A stretch of 64,000 bases of DNA, taken from positions 1-64,000 of the forward strand of contig SUVQ01000003.1 in assembly GCA_015061905.1 (NCBI GenBank), in the 5' to 3' direction. The stretch comes from Verrucomicrobiota bacterium. GTDB lineage: Bacteria; Verrucomicrobiota; Verrucomicrobiia; Opitutales; UBA953. Each line of letters begins with the position of its first letter. Positions within the stretch are counted from its first letter, which is position 1. Below the pieces are notes generated by a model. It saw only the letters and a program-made list of their open reading frames with translations. It made no database searches and was not told the DNA's origin. This document shows, piece by piece, positions 34,383 to 42,499 of the stretch. A program made the translations under genes and the position numbers.

Positions 34383-35600
34383 ATGAAAATCTTCCATATA
34401 AATTCGACGAGTCATGGAAGCACGGGAACGATTGCGCGGCAGATAATTTCAGCGTGCGAGGCGGCAGGGCACACGGGATATTTCGCACACGGCTTGGGAA
34501 AGATTTTTTCCGAGCGGGAGTATGTGCTGAGTTCCGTATGGCGAACGCGGTGGCATAATCTCTGTTCCCGTATTACGGATAGACAGTGCTTTTTTTCTAA
34601 GAAAGATACTTTGCGGCTAATTGATTTAATTCGAGCGGCGAATCCGGATATTATCCATCTGCATAATTTACACGGACATTATCTGCATATTGGTGTTTTG
34701 TTTGAGTTTTTAAAAACGTTTCCGGGGAGGGTAGTTTGGACGCTTCATGATTGTTGGTTGTTTACGGGGCATTGCGCTTATTTTGATTTCTTGAAGTGTG
34801 AGAAATGGCGGAATGGGTGTGAAAAGTGCCCAGGGCTTACACGCTATCCTCCGAGCTTTATTGCAGACGCCTCCAAACGAAATTGGAGAGACAAACGGGA
34901 GCTGTTTTCTTCTGTAGAGAAATTAATACTCTGTCCGGTTTCGGACTGGCTTGGTGTGCTTGTAAAAGGCTCATTTCTGAAAAATAAAAGAGTTTGTCGT
35001 ATCCATAATGGCGTAGATGTAGAAATATTCCAACCGGTTGATGCTACGGAAAAAATTCGAAAAAACTATTCCCTCGGGGCGCAGTTAATGGTTTTAGGCT
35101 GTGCAAGTGGATGGGAAGAGCGTAAAGGCCTTCCGGATTTTATTAAATTGCGGGAACGGTTTTCGGAAGGAGATTTGGCGATTGTTTTGGTCGGCTTAAC
35201 GGAAAAGCAGATAAAGGAATTGCCGGCGGGAATTGTTGGAATCCGTCGGACGGGAAGCGCGGAGGAGCTTGCGGAATTATATTCGGCGGCGGATTTGTTT
35301 GTGAATCCGACATACGAGGATAATTTTCCGACCGTGAATATTGAGGCTCTTGCGTGCGGCACTCCGGTTTGCACTTATCGCACGGGAGGTTCTCCCGAGG
35401 CAGTTGATTCGGTGACGGGTTTTGTGGTCGAGCAGGGCGATATCGACGGAATCGTTTCGGCGATTGAGACGGTGCGTTCCCGCGGGAAAGCGGCTTATTC
35501 GGCGGCATGTCGTTCCCGTGTGTTGAATTGTTTCCGCAAGGAAGATCGCTATGCGGAATATGTAAGCCTTTATGAAAAATTAGCCCGCGAATTGCACTGA
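34383..35600 (+). CDS. GT4-type glycosyltransferase
   Basis: 405 residues. MKIFHINSTSHGSTGTIARQ, IIHLHNLHGHYL (about 97-108), WTLHDCWLFTGHCAYFDFLKC, LGCASGWEERKGLPDF and PTYEDNFPTVNIEALACGTP with E-x7-E are typical of WcaC/WcaL-type group 1 transferases of colanic-acid-like clusters. Substrate unknown. It has several octamer copies in its 3' half and few in the 5' half. Confidence 0.87.
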   Translation: MKIFHINSTSHGSTGTIARQIISACEAAGHTGYFAHGLGKIFSEREYVLSSVWRTRWHNLCSRITDRQCFFSKKDTLRLIDLIRAANPDIIHLHNLHGHYLHIGVLFEFLKTFPGRVVWTLHDCWLFTGHCAYFDFLKCEKWRNGCEKCPGLTRYPPSFIADASKRNWRDKRELFSSVEKLILCPVSDWLGVLVKGSFLKNKRVCRIHNGVDVEIFQPVDATEKIRKNYSLGAQLMVLGCASGWEERKGLPDFIKLRERFSEGDLAIVLVGLTEKQIKELPAGIVGIRRTGSAEELAELYSAADLFVNPTYEDNFPTVNIEALACGTPVCTYRTGGSPEAVDSVTGFVVEQGDIDGIVSAIETVRSRGKAAYSAACRSRVLNCFRKEDRYAEYVSLYEKLARELH

Positions 35601-35647
35601 TTTCACAAACTTATATTGGTGGTATTTGTGAAATTTGTGGGAGGAAG

Positions 35648-36976
35648 ATGAATTCTAAAATGAAAAAACAAGATGCTAAAATTTTGATATTGAGCTCGGA
35701 TCCTTGGCGGGATCAAGGCGGCGATAATACGTCGCAACAACTTTTTTCCGATTGTCCGAAAGAAAACCTGTATTCGCTTTACTTTTCTCCGGAGATGCCG
35801 GATACGAAATCCTGCGGGAAGATTTTCAGGATTAATGAAATCGGGTTTCCGAAGAAGCTTTTGTCTCCGCCATTTCAGGTTGGACGCGAATTGGCGAAAG
35901 AAGAATTTTTGAATCCTCGATCGGTAGCCGGATATGCGCAGAACCCGAAAAAGAAGTTGTTTAAAAAGCTGTCTCAAAACTCATTCGTGAGTTTTTTTCT
36001 AAATTGTGCTCGCGAATGTGCGTGGGCATTGGGTTTGTGGAAGGAGCATTCGCTGAAACGCTTTCTCAAAGAAAATCCTGTCGATGTGATATTTTTCCCT
36101 GTTTCAAAATGGGCATTTCAGAGCTTGGTTGTGAAGTGGATTTTGAAGCAGTGCGGGGCGCGATTGATACTGTTTTTTGTAGATGATTCTTTCACTTATA
36201 AATCGGTGCCGCCGTATTATTACTGGAAGCAGTTTCTGTTTCGGCGTTTGCAATTAAACCTCGTTCGTCGGGCGTCGCAGGTGTTTGTCATCTCGCCGAA
36301 GATGAAGCGGGAATACGATGCGGTGCTTTGTAGGGAAACGGTATTGCTTACTAAGCCGATTGAAAGCGTTCCCGAGGACGCGGGAACGGGCGCACTTGAA
36401 AACTCCGACGCTATGACATTCCTTTATGCGGGAAATTTACTTTACGGACGCGACCGCATTTTGCTGAAAATCGCGGAAGCGTTGCGCGATTACAATAAGA
36501 CGCACGGAACAGCGCATCGGCTGAAAATTTATTCCCGGGATCCGCTGACGCCGCAGGTTTTGCACGCGTTTCGTGCTGCGGGAAGAGCCTGTGAACTTTG
36601 CGCGGCGGTTCCGTATTCGGAGTTGCAGACGATAATAAAAAAATCCTGCGACGTGCTTGTTTTTCCGGAATCTTTTGACAAGAACGAGAAGCGAAAAACG
36701 TGGCTTTCGTTTTCCACGAAGATTACGGATTATTTTAAGAGCGGGAAGCTCGTTTGGGCTGTCGGACCACGCGATGTATCTTCCATCGAATATTTGGAAG
36801 AAAACGATTGTGCGTTTGTTGCCGGCGATTTGCCGTCAATTTCTCAAACCCTGGAAAAAATCGTTTCCGGACGTTCGGAACATGCGAAGAAAATAGAAAA
36901 TGTGAAATCGGTTGCGCTGCGGTTTCACTCCCGGGAAAAGATTTTGGACAGCTTAAATACGGCTTTCGGGGAGTAG
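35648..36976 (+). CDS. Glycosyltransferase, GT-B fold (divergent)
   Basis: 442 residues from the ATG at 35648. No close family is recognised, but ILILSSDPWRDQGGDNTSQQ at the start, VFVISPKMKREYD (about 215-227), FLYAGNLLYGRDRILLKIAE and FPESFDKNEKRKTWLSFSTK (about 338-357) match a GT-B donor-site layout. Probably acts on the block II repeat unit. A 9-bp inverted repeat (TTTCACAAA, 35601 / 35625) sits in the spacer before it. Confidence 0.75.
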   Translation: MNSKMKKQDAKILILSSDPWRDQGGDNTSQQLFSDCPKENLYSLYFSPEMPDTKSCGKIFRINEIGFPKKLLSPPFQVGRELAKEEFLNPRSVAGYAQNPKKKLFKKLSQNSFVSFFLNCARECAWALGLWKEHSLKRFLKENPVDVIFFPVSKWAFQSLVVKWILKQCGARLILFFVDDSFTYKSVPPYYYWKQFLFRRLQLNLVRRASQVFVISPKMKREYDAVLCRETVLLTKPIESVPEDAGTGALENSDAMTFLYAGNLLYGRDRILLKIAEALRDYNKTHGTAHRLKIYSRDPLTPQVLHAFRAAGRACELCAAVPYSELQTIIKKSCDVLVFPESFDKNEKRKTWLSFSTKITDYFKSGKLVWAVGPRDVSSIEYLEENDCAFVAGDLPSISQTLEKIVSGRSEHAKKIENVKSVALRFHSREKILDSLNTAFGE

Positions 36977-36997
36977 TAATTGCCGGTCGGAGAGAGG

Positions 36998-37408
36998 TTA
37001 GTTCCCGGCGGGTAGCAGGTCGATGTCTTGGAAGGGGAGGTAGGGACCGGGTTTGATTTCGAGGATGGCGGTATCGGGTTCGAGAACGGTGAAGGAATGC
37101 CATTCGTCGGGAAGGATTTCGGCGATGAGATTTCCGCTTTCGCGGGAGAGAATATGGGATTCGCGGACGCTCCCGTCGTCGTTGTAGATTTTCAATTCGA
37201 GTGCTCCTGCAAGCATGACGAAGGTTTCTTTTTTCGGAGGGTGCAAATGCCGGTGAATCGGCATGAGCGTTCCCGGCTGGAGTGAGTTCACGAGCTTGTG
37301 GACGTTTTCGTCCATCGTTTCGTGGAGATTGTAGTTCATGCGCAGACGCGGGCTTGCCTTGGCTTGTGCGTGAACGTCGTCGAGGATTTGTTGTGAAATG
37401 ATTTTCAT
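36998..37408 (-). CDS. wbuC: WbuC family cupin metalloprotein
   Basis: 136 residues. Cupin fold with metal-binding HRHLHPPKKE (52-61) and the WbuC-type N-terminus with RLRMNYNLHE and the phrase MPIHRHLHPPKKETF. WbuC is found beside FnlABC in L-FucNAc-containing O-antigen clusters; its function is not established. It is the last gene of the minus-strand FnlA-FnlB-(GxxExxY)-FnlC-WbuC unit. Confidence 0.9.
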   Translation of the reverse strand: MKIISQQILDDVHAQAKASPRLRMNYNLHETMDENVHKLVNSLQPGTLMPIHRHLHPPKKETFVMLAGALELKIYNDDGSVRESHILSRESGNLIAEILPDEWHSFTVLEPDTAILEIKPGPYLPFQDIDLLPAGN

Positions 37409-37426
37409 GGTTACGCTTTTTTATTC

Positions 37427-37489
37427 TCACGCAGATCGCGCAGATAGACGCCGATTTTTTATCTGAGTTATTTGAGAAATCTGTGTGAG
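37427..37489 (+). repeat. CTCACGCAGAT-type interspersed repeat
   Basis: CTCACGCAGATCGCGCAGATAG-like sequence and an inverted part (ATCTGTGTGAG) fill the spacer between wbuC and fnlC. Related copies are in the other spacers of this operon (38694, 39135, 40395-40475). Confidence 0.7.
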
Positions 37490-37508
37490 ATAAATCGGGA
37501 GGTGTTGT

Positions 37509-38684
37509 TTAAAACTTGCGCCAGACCATTTTGTCGACAACGCCGGTGTAGCTTTGAATGAGCTTCACGACTTTGTTCGAAACATCTTCCGTGTAGACGG
37601 GAACGGGAATGCCGTGGTCTCCGTTGCGGTTCATTTCGACGGCAATGTCGACGGCTTGCAGGAGTGATTTTTCGTCGATTCCGGCGAGAACGAAGCAGGC
37701 TTTGTCGAGCGCTTCCGGGCGTTCGGTGCTCGTGCGGATGCAGACAGCCGGGAACGGTTTGCCGACAGAAGTGAAAAAGCTGCTTTCCTCCGGAAGTGTG
37801 CCGCTGTCGCTGATAACGGCAAACGCGTTCATTTGCAGGCAATTGTAATCGTGGAAACCGAGCGGCTCGTGTCGGATAACGCGTTTGTCCAGGTGGAAGC
37901 CGCTTTGCTCCAAGCGGTTGCGGGAACGCGGGTGGCAGCTGTAAAGAATCGGCATGTCGTATTTTTCCGCCAGCGCGTTAATCGCATTGAACAGGCTCGT
38001 GAAATTTTTTTCCGTATCGATGTTTTCTTCGCGATGGGCACTGAGGAGCATATAGCGCCCTTTTTCCAAGCCGAGGCGGGCGTGAACGTCGCTTGCTTCA
38101 ATGTCTTTCAAATTTGCGTGAAGGACTTCCGCCATCGGCGATCCCGTAACGTAAGTGCGCTCCTTCGGCAAGCCGTTGTCCGCCAAATAACGGCGCGCGT
38201 GCTCGCTGTAGCAAAGATTGACGTCGCTGATGATATCGACGATGCGGCGGTTGGTTTCTTCCGGAAGACATTCGTCTTTGCAACGGTTTCCGGCTTCCAT
38301 GTGGAAAATCGGGATGTGGAGGCGTTTTGCGGGAATGGCACTGAGGCAGCTGTTCGTGTCACCGAGAATGAGCATAGCGTCGGGTTTGATTGCCGCCATC
38401 AGCTTATAGGAAGCTGCGATGATGTTCCCGACGGTGGAGCCGAGGTCGTCGCCGACGGCATCCATGTAAACTTCGGGATCGGCGAGTTTTAAATCTTTAA
38501 AGAAAACGCCGTTGAGGTTGTAGTCGTAGTTTTGTCCGGTGTGGGCGAGAACGACGTCAAAATATTTGCGGCATTTGTTGATGACGGCGGCGAGGCGGAT
38601 GATTTCCGGGCGCGTGCCGACGATGATGAGCAGCTTGAGCTTGCCGTTGTTTTTAAAGGATACAGAGTCGTAGTTCGTTTTCAT
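37509..38684 (-). CDS. fnlC: UDP-N-acetylglucosamine 2-epimerase family, FnlC/WbjD/CapG-like
   Basis: 391 residues. Non-hydrolysing UDP-GlcNAc 2-epimerase fold: GTRPEIIRLA (23-32), HMEAGNRC and PEETNRRIVDIISD (about 138-158), GSPMAEVL, and SDSGTLPEESSFF near the end. Together with the FnlA- and FnlB-like genes upstream it should make UDP-N-acetyl-L-fucosamine as the last, C2-epimerising step. Length and motifs are intact. Confidence 0.92.
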   Translation of the reverse strand: MKTNYDSVSFKNNGKLKLLIIVGTRPEIIRLAAVINKCRKYFDVVLAHTGQNYDYNLNGVFFKDLKLADPEVYMDAVGDDLGSTVGNIIAASYKLMAAIKPDAMLILGDTNSCLSAIPAKRLHIPIFHMEAGNRCKDECLPEETNRRIVDIISDVNLCYSEHARRYLADNGLPKERTYVTGSPMAEVLHANLKDIEASDVHARLGLEKGRYMLLSAHREENIDTEKNFTSLFNAINALAEKYDMPILYSCHPRSRNRLEQSGFHLDKRVIRHEPLGFHDYNCLQMNAFAVISDSGTLPEESSFFTSVGKPFPAVCIRTSTERPEALDKACFVLAGIDEKSLLQAVDIAVEMNRNGDHGIPVPVYTEDVSNKVVKLIQSYTGVVDKMVWRKF

Positions 38685-38698
38685 GGATGTCGATTTTT

Positions 38699-38709
38699 CT
38701 CACGCAGAT
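38699..38709 (+). repeat. Inverted repeat beside the GxxExxY gene, downstream copy
   Basis: CTCACGCAGAT at 38699-38709, with related sequence to about 38728. The inverted partner is at 39157-39167, so the pair brackets the GxxExxY gene. Confidence 0.75.
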
Positions 38710-38732
38710 TTTGCAGATATCCGCAGGTTTTA

Positions 38733-39119
38733 TTATTTCAAATTGTTTACGATGCGGTGAATGTTTTCAGCGATATTTTCAGAGTTGAAATTTACTAAAA
38801 TTCCCAGTCGCTTTTGGGTTAGACGAAGGTAGGTGAGCAATTGCTTGTGGTGGAGCGGGATTAGTTTTTCTACGGATTTGATTTCGACGATAACTAAATC
38901 ATCAACCAATAAGTCCACACGAAGAGAATTGTCGAGAATTTGTCCGTCGTAACAAACGGGAACTTCTACTTGCGTTTCAATTTTGCTCCCGATTTTTTTC
39001 AATTCATATGCTAATGCTTTTTCGTAAATGCTCTCCAGTAGACCGGGCCCGAGCGCATTGTAGACGTTAAATATCGCTCCGCGGATTTTGAAAGAAACTT
39101 CGTTTTCTATAATATTCAT
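38733..39119 (-). CDS. GxxExxY family protein
   Basis: 128 residues. The family signature G26-x-x-E29-x-x-Y32 (LGPGLLESIYEKAL) is intact. LRVDLLVDDLVIVEIKSVEK (about 66-85, D and ExK) resembles a PD-(D/E)xK nuclease core. The family is widespread in Bacteroidota, Verrucomicrobiota and Lentisphaerota, often in several copies; its role is unknown. Here it interrupts the FnlB-FnlC gene order and is bracketed by inverted CTCACGCAGAT repeats, as if inserted. Confidence 0.88.
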   Translation of the reverse strand: MNIIENEVSFKIRGAIFNVYNALGPGLLESIYEKALAYELKKIGSKIETQVEVPVCYDGQILDNSLRVDLLVDDLVIVEIKSVEKLIPLHHKQLLTYLRLTQKRLGILVNFNSENIAENIHRIVNNLK

Positions 39120-39156
39120 GTTCTTTCTTTTAAGTGAAATCTGCGAGCTTTGCGAT

Positions 39157-39167
39157 ATCTGCGTGAG
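39157..39167 (-). repeat. Inverted repeat beside the GxxExxY gene, upstream copy
   Basis: ATCTGCGTGAG on the plus strand, the reverse complement of 38699-38709; similarity extends to about 39135. Confidence 0.75.
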
Positions 39168-39179
39168 CTTAACCGAGAA

Positions 39180-40382
39180 TTATTCTACCGGGTCAAAATA
39201 CGTGTCCGGACGGGCGGGATCGAAGGCTTCGTTTGCCCACATGACCGTGACAAGGTTTTCCGTTTCCGAAAGATTGATGATGTTGTGCGTGTAGCCCGGA
39301 AGCATGTGCACGGCTTCGATTTTTTCTCCGGAAACTTCAAAGTTCAGCACTTCCTCCGTGCCGATTTTTCGTTGTTGGATCAACGCTTTCCCCGCAACGA
39401 CGATGAAAAATTCCCATTTCGTGTGATGCCAATGCTGACCTTTTGTGATGCCGGGTTTGCTGATGTTGACGCTGAATTGTCCGCATTTTTGCGTTTTCAG
39501 AAGTTCCGTAAAACTTCCTCGCGCATCGACGTTCATCTTCAGCGGGAACGCCGCTTTCTCTTTCGGCAGGTAGCTCAGATAAGTGGAATAAAGCTTTTTT
39601 GCGAAAGAATTTGCCGGGATTTCCGGCATCAGAATCGTCGCGGGAACGTTTTTGAATTGTTCAAGCAAATCGACGATTTCGCCGAGCGTAACATGGTGCG
39701 TGACGGGAGCGGCGCAGTAGCGTCCGTTTTCCGTTAAAACCGTTTTCACGCCGTCGAACTCGCAGCGATGTTCTTCTCCTTTGAGTGCGGCAATCATTTC
39801 CGCGACGAGGTCGTCAATGTAGAGCAATTCGAGCTCGATTGCGCGATCGTTGACGGTAATCGGCAGATCGTTTGCCGTGTTGTTGCAAAATGTCGCGACG
39901 GCGCTGTTGTAGTTCGGGCGGCACCATTTTCCGAAAAGATTCGGGAAGCGATAAACCAAAACTTTCGCTCCGGATTCTTTCGCGTAATCAAAGAAAAGCT
40001 CCTCGCCTGCAAGCTTGCTTTTCCCGTAATCGGATTCGCCGTAGCGACCGATGAGCGTCGCCTGAATCGAGCTGCTCAGCATGACCGGGCACGCGTTCCC
40101 GTGCTTTTTGAGCGTGTCGAGCAGCGTGGAGGCAAAGCCGAAATTGCCCGCCATGAACTCGCTTTGGTCTTTGGGACGATTTACTCCGGCGAGATTAAAA
40201 ACGAAATCTGCATCCGCGCAAAATCCGTCCAGCGAAGCCGGATCGGAATCGATGTCGTATTCGAAAATTTCTTCAATTTTCAAATCTCCGTAGCAACGCG
40301 CCTTCCCGTCGCGAATATTTTTCAACTCGGCGCAAAGATTTTTTCCGACAAATCCTTTCGCTCCCGTAACTAAAATTTTCAT
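39180..40382 (-). CDS. fnlB: UDP-sugar reductase with cupin domain, FnlB/WbjC/CapF-like
   Basis: 400 residues from the ATG at 40382; a GTG at 40397 is a second choice. N-terminal SDR domain (MKILVTGAKGFVGKNLC, Rossmann; SDYGKSKLAGEELFF with Y-x3-K) and C-terminal cupin (about 270-400; KGQHWHHTKWEFF). As in CapF it should act on the FnlA product, with epimerase and NADPH reductase steps towards UDP-N-acetyl-L-talosamine. It is the second step of UDP-L-FucNAc synthesis. Directly follows fnlA after a repeat-containing spacer. Confidence 0.93.
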   Translation of the reverse strand: MKILVTGAKGFVGKNLCAELKNIRDGKARCYGDLKIEEIFEYDIDSDPASLDGFCADADFVFNLAGVNRPKDQSEFMAGNFGFASTLLDTLKKHGNACPVMLSSSIQATLIGRYGESDYGKSKLAGEELFFDYAKESGAKVLVYRFPNLFGKWCRPNYNSAVATFCNNTANDLPITVNDRAIELELLYIDDLVAEMIAALKGEEHRCEFDGVKTVLTENGRYCAAPVTHHVTLGEIVDLLEQFKNVPATILMPEIPANSFAKKLYSTYLSYLPKEKAAFPLKMNVDARGSFTELLKTQKCGQFSVNISKPGITKGQHWHHTKWEFFIVVAGKALIQQRKIGTEEVLNFEVSGEKIEAVHMLPGYTHNIINLSETENLVTVMWANEAFDPARPDTYFDPVE

Positions 40383-40394
40383 ATCTTCTTTTTT

Positions 40395-40475
40395 CACGCG
40401 GATTCGGCGGATATTCGCAGAACCTGCATTATCTTATGAGTTGAGTTTAATAAAAATAAAATCTGCGGGAATCTG
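40395..40475 (+). repeat. CACGCGGAT/CTGCGGGAATCTGTGCG interspersed repeat
   Basis: In the 100-bp spacer between fnlA and fnlB, CACGCGGATTCGGCGGATAT and an inverted AATCTGCGGGAATCTGTGCG are of the same family as the repeats at 37427, 38699 and 39135. Confidence 0.6.
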
Positions 40476-40482
40476 TGCGTAA

Positions 40483-41502
40483 TTATATTTTGACTTCTTC
40501 GCGAATCATTTCCAGCTTCAGCAAAAGCTTCTTCATCCCTTCAACATCCAAGCGTGCCGTGTTGTGCGAATGGTAGTCTTCGATGACGGAAACTTTTTCC
40601 TGCCCGTCCACAAAAAATTTATCGTAATTCAAGTCGCGCGTGTCGCAGGGAATGCGGAAATATTCGCCCATATCTTCGGCTTTCGCCATTTCTTCGCGGC
40701 TGACGAGCGTTTCGTAAAGTTTTTCGCCGTGGCGCGTGCCGATGACGCGGACGGTCGCGTCGCTTTTGTAGAGCTCTTTCAGCGCGTCGGCGAGGACATC
40801 GAGCGTTGCCGCCGGAGCTTTTTGGACAAACAAATCGCCGCCGTTCCCGTGCTCAAAAGCGTAGAGCACCAAGTCCACGGCGTCGTCGAGCGTCATCATA
40901 AAGCGCGTCATATTCGGGTCGGTAATCGTGATGTCGTTCCCGGCTTTGATTTGATCAACCCAAAGCGGAATTACGCTCCCGCGGCTCGCCATCACGTTCC
41001 CGTAACGCGTGCAACAGATGGTCGTTCCCGCGTTTTTGCCGAGCTGGCGTGCTTTGGCGACGGCAACTTTTTCCATCATCGCTTTGGAAATTCCCATCGC
41101 GTTGATCGGGTAGCAGGCCTTGTCCGTCGAAAGCACGACCACGTTTTTCACGCCGTGTGCAATCGCGGAGTCGAGGACGTTTTCCGTGCCGTAAACATTG
41201 GTTTGAACTGCCTGCATCGGGAAAAATTCGCAGGACGGCACCTGCTTCAGCGCCGCTGCGTGGAAGATGTAATCCACGCCGACCATCGCGCCGTCAACCG
41301 AGCGGCGATCCCGCACGTCGCCGATGTAAAATTTAACCTTCGGACTTTGCAACTGGTGTCGCATATCGTCCTGTTTTTTTTCGTCGCGCGAAAAAATGCG
41401 GATTTCGCGGATATCCGAATCCAAAAAACGTTTCAGGACAGCGTTCCCGAAAGAGCCCGTTCCCCCTGTAATTAACAGTGTTTTATCTTTGAAAATAGAC
41501 AT
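40483..41502 (-). CDS. fnlA: UDP-GlcNAc 4,6-dehydratase/5-epimerase, FnlA/WbjB/CapE-like
   Basis: 339 residues. SDR enzyme starting UDP-L-FucNAc synthesis: ITGGTGSFGNAVLKRF (11-26) binds NAD(P). The catalytic position reads NAMGISKAMMEK, i.e. Met136-x3-Lys140 in place of Tyr-x3-Lys, a substitution described for the CapE-like subgroup. Normal length. First gene of the minus-strand operon; its start is only 16 nt from the inverted site at 41519-41545, so its leader passes through that site. Confidence 0.94.
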   Translation of the reverse strand: MSIFKDKTLLITGGTGSFGNAVLKRFLDSDIREIRIFSRDEKKQDDMRHQLQSPKVKFYIGDVRDRRSVDGAMVGVDYIFHAAALKQVPSCEFFPMQAVQTNVYGTENVLDSAIAHGVKNVVVLSTDKACYPINAMGISKAMMEKVAVAKARQLGKNAGTTICCTRYGNVMASRGSVIPLWVDQIKAGNDITITDPNMTRFMMTLDDAVDLVLYAFEHGNGGDLFVQKAPAATLDVLADALKELYKSDATVRVIGTRHGEKLYETLVSREEMAKAEDMGEYFRIPCDTRDLNYDKFFVDGQEKVSVIEDYHSHNTARLDVEGMKKLLLKLEMIREEVKI

Positions 41503-41518
41503 AGTTCTAACCCGGGAA

Positions 41519-41545
41519 GCCTAACGAATTTCCCATTCGGTAAGC
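41519..41545 (+). repeat. Recombinase-type inverted site, pair 2 left
   Basis: 27 bp: arm GCCTAACGAAT, spacer TTCCC, arm ATTCGGTAAGC. Same arms as pair 1 (one base different), different spacer. Partner at 43576-43602. Confidence 0.87.
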
Positions 41546-41658
41546 AAGGTGATTTTCGGAAAAGCGTTGTGTTTCGGATGGCACGGGGAGGGCGGAGTTG
41601 TTGCGGAGGTTACCCGAAGCTTATTCTTTGGGTGTGGTTGCCCCACGCTCACATATCA

Positions 41659-41745
41659 GCTTGAAAAGCCGGACAACAATAACCGTAGGTAACTGCGTTA
41701 CCTACGGGATCTGCATAAAGATACGATGCGCTTGGAAAGCGCAAC
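41659..41745 (+). repeat. REP-like hairpins, left side of the Y1 transposase
   Basis: CTTGAAAAGCCGGACAACAA followed by hairpin CCGTAGGTAA / TTACCTACGG (41683-41692 with 41698-41707) and hairpin TGCGCTT / AAGCGCA (41727-41733 with 41737-41743). Mirror copies are at 42268-42356. Confidence 0.85.
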
Positions 41746-41764
41746 GATGCCGCGGCTTCGAGAC

Positions 41765-42217
41765 TTAGTCTTTCAGCCAATATTGTTCGTCCGGATTGAT
41801 ACCGTTTTCCTGCAGTATTTTTCTGTATTCGTTCTCAAAATTTACGACCTTGTGATGTTCCCGCTGCCGGGCAATGTAGGCGACGACACGCTCTTTGTCG
41901 GCTTCGCTCACGGCAAGCGCGGCGTATTGGCTTCCCCAAGCAATGAAATCCGGAAAAATTGTATGCTGTTTTTTCAGCCAGGCGTGAGTTGAGGTTTTTA
42001 ATTCTTTTACAAAATCGGAGACTGCAATCGAGGGATGAAGATCGACCAAAAGATGAAGGTGATTGGGGATTCCGTTTATTCTGTGAAGTACGCATTTCTT
42101 TCCGCGAACAAATCCCCAAATATAACGGTAGAGCTTTTCCGCGTGTTCGTTCGGGAACGCGTCGCGACTGTATTTGGTGCGAATGATAACGTGGAGAAGC
42201 AGATTCGTGTAACTCAT
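41765..42217 (-). CDS. IS200-like/REP-associated Y1 (HUH) transposase
   Basis: 150 residues from the ATG at 42217. HUH motif H53-L-H55 within PNHLHLLVDL, and catalytic Tyr114 in VVAYIARQREHH with Gln118. Single-strand transposases of this type move or spread hairpin-bearing elements. No TnpB is adjacent; instead two hairpin types are mirrored on both sides, fitting a REP-associated tyrosine transposase. It lies inside the segment bounded by inverted site pair 2, beside the tyrosine recombinase. Confidence 0.88.
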   Translation of the reverse strand: MSYTNLLLHVIIRTKYSRDAFPNEHAEKLYRYIWGFVRGKKCVLHRINGIPNHLHLLVDLHPSIAVSDFVKELKTSTHAWLKKQHTIFPDFIAWGSQYAALAVSEADKERVVAYIARQREHHKVVNFENEYRKILQENGINPDEQYWLKD

Positions 42218-42267
42218 GGATAAGAAAAAACGACAAAGAAAATCGTTTTTAGCGTAACGGCAACACA

Positions 42268-42356
42268 ATGTTGCGCTTTTTAAGCGCATTTCCCCTTGCC
42301 GGTCTCCGCAGGTAACTTGCTTTACCTGCGGTTATTATTGTCCGGCTTTTTAAGCC
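42268..42356 (-). repeat. REP-like hairpins, right side of the Y1 transposase
   Basis: Hairpin TGCGCTT / AAGCGCA (42272-42278 with 42282-42288) and CCGCAGGTAA / TTACCTGCGG (42306-42315 with 42322-42331) followed by TTATTATTGTCCGGCTTTTTAAG; an inverted copy of 41659-41745. Confidence 0.85.
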
Positions 42357-42499
42357 GTTCGGATTTCGGGGAGCATTGCCTTTTGCAATCAAAGAAAGGT
42401 GTTCTGTCGCGGAGGATAATCATGCGGATATTGTTCCCGACGGACTTTCGGAACAACGGTTTTGTTGCGTTTTTCGAGACAGTTGACTGAGGGGAAACA

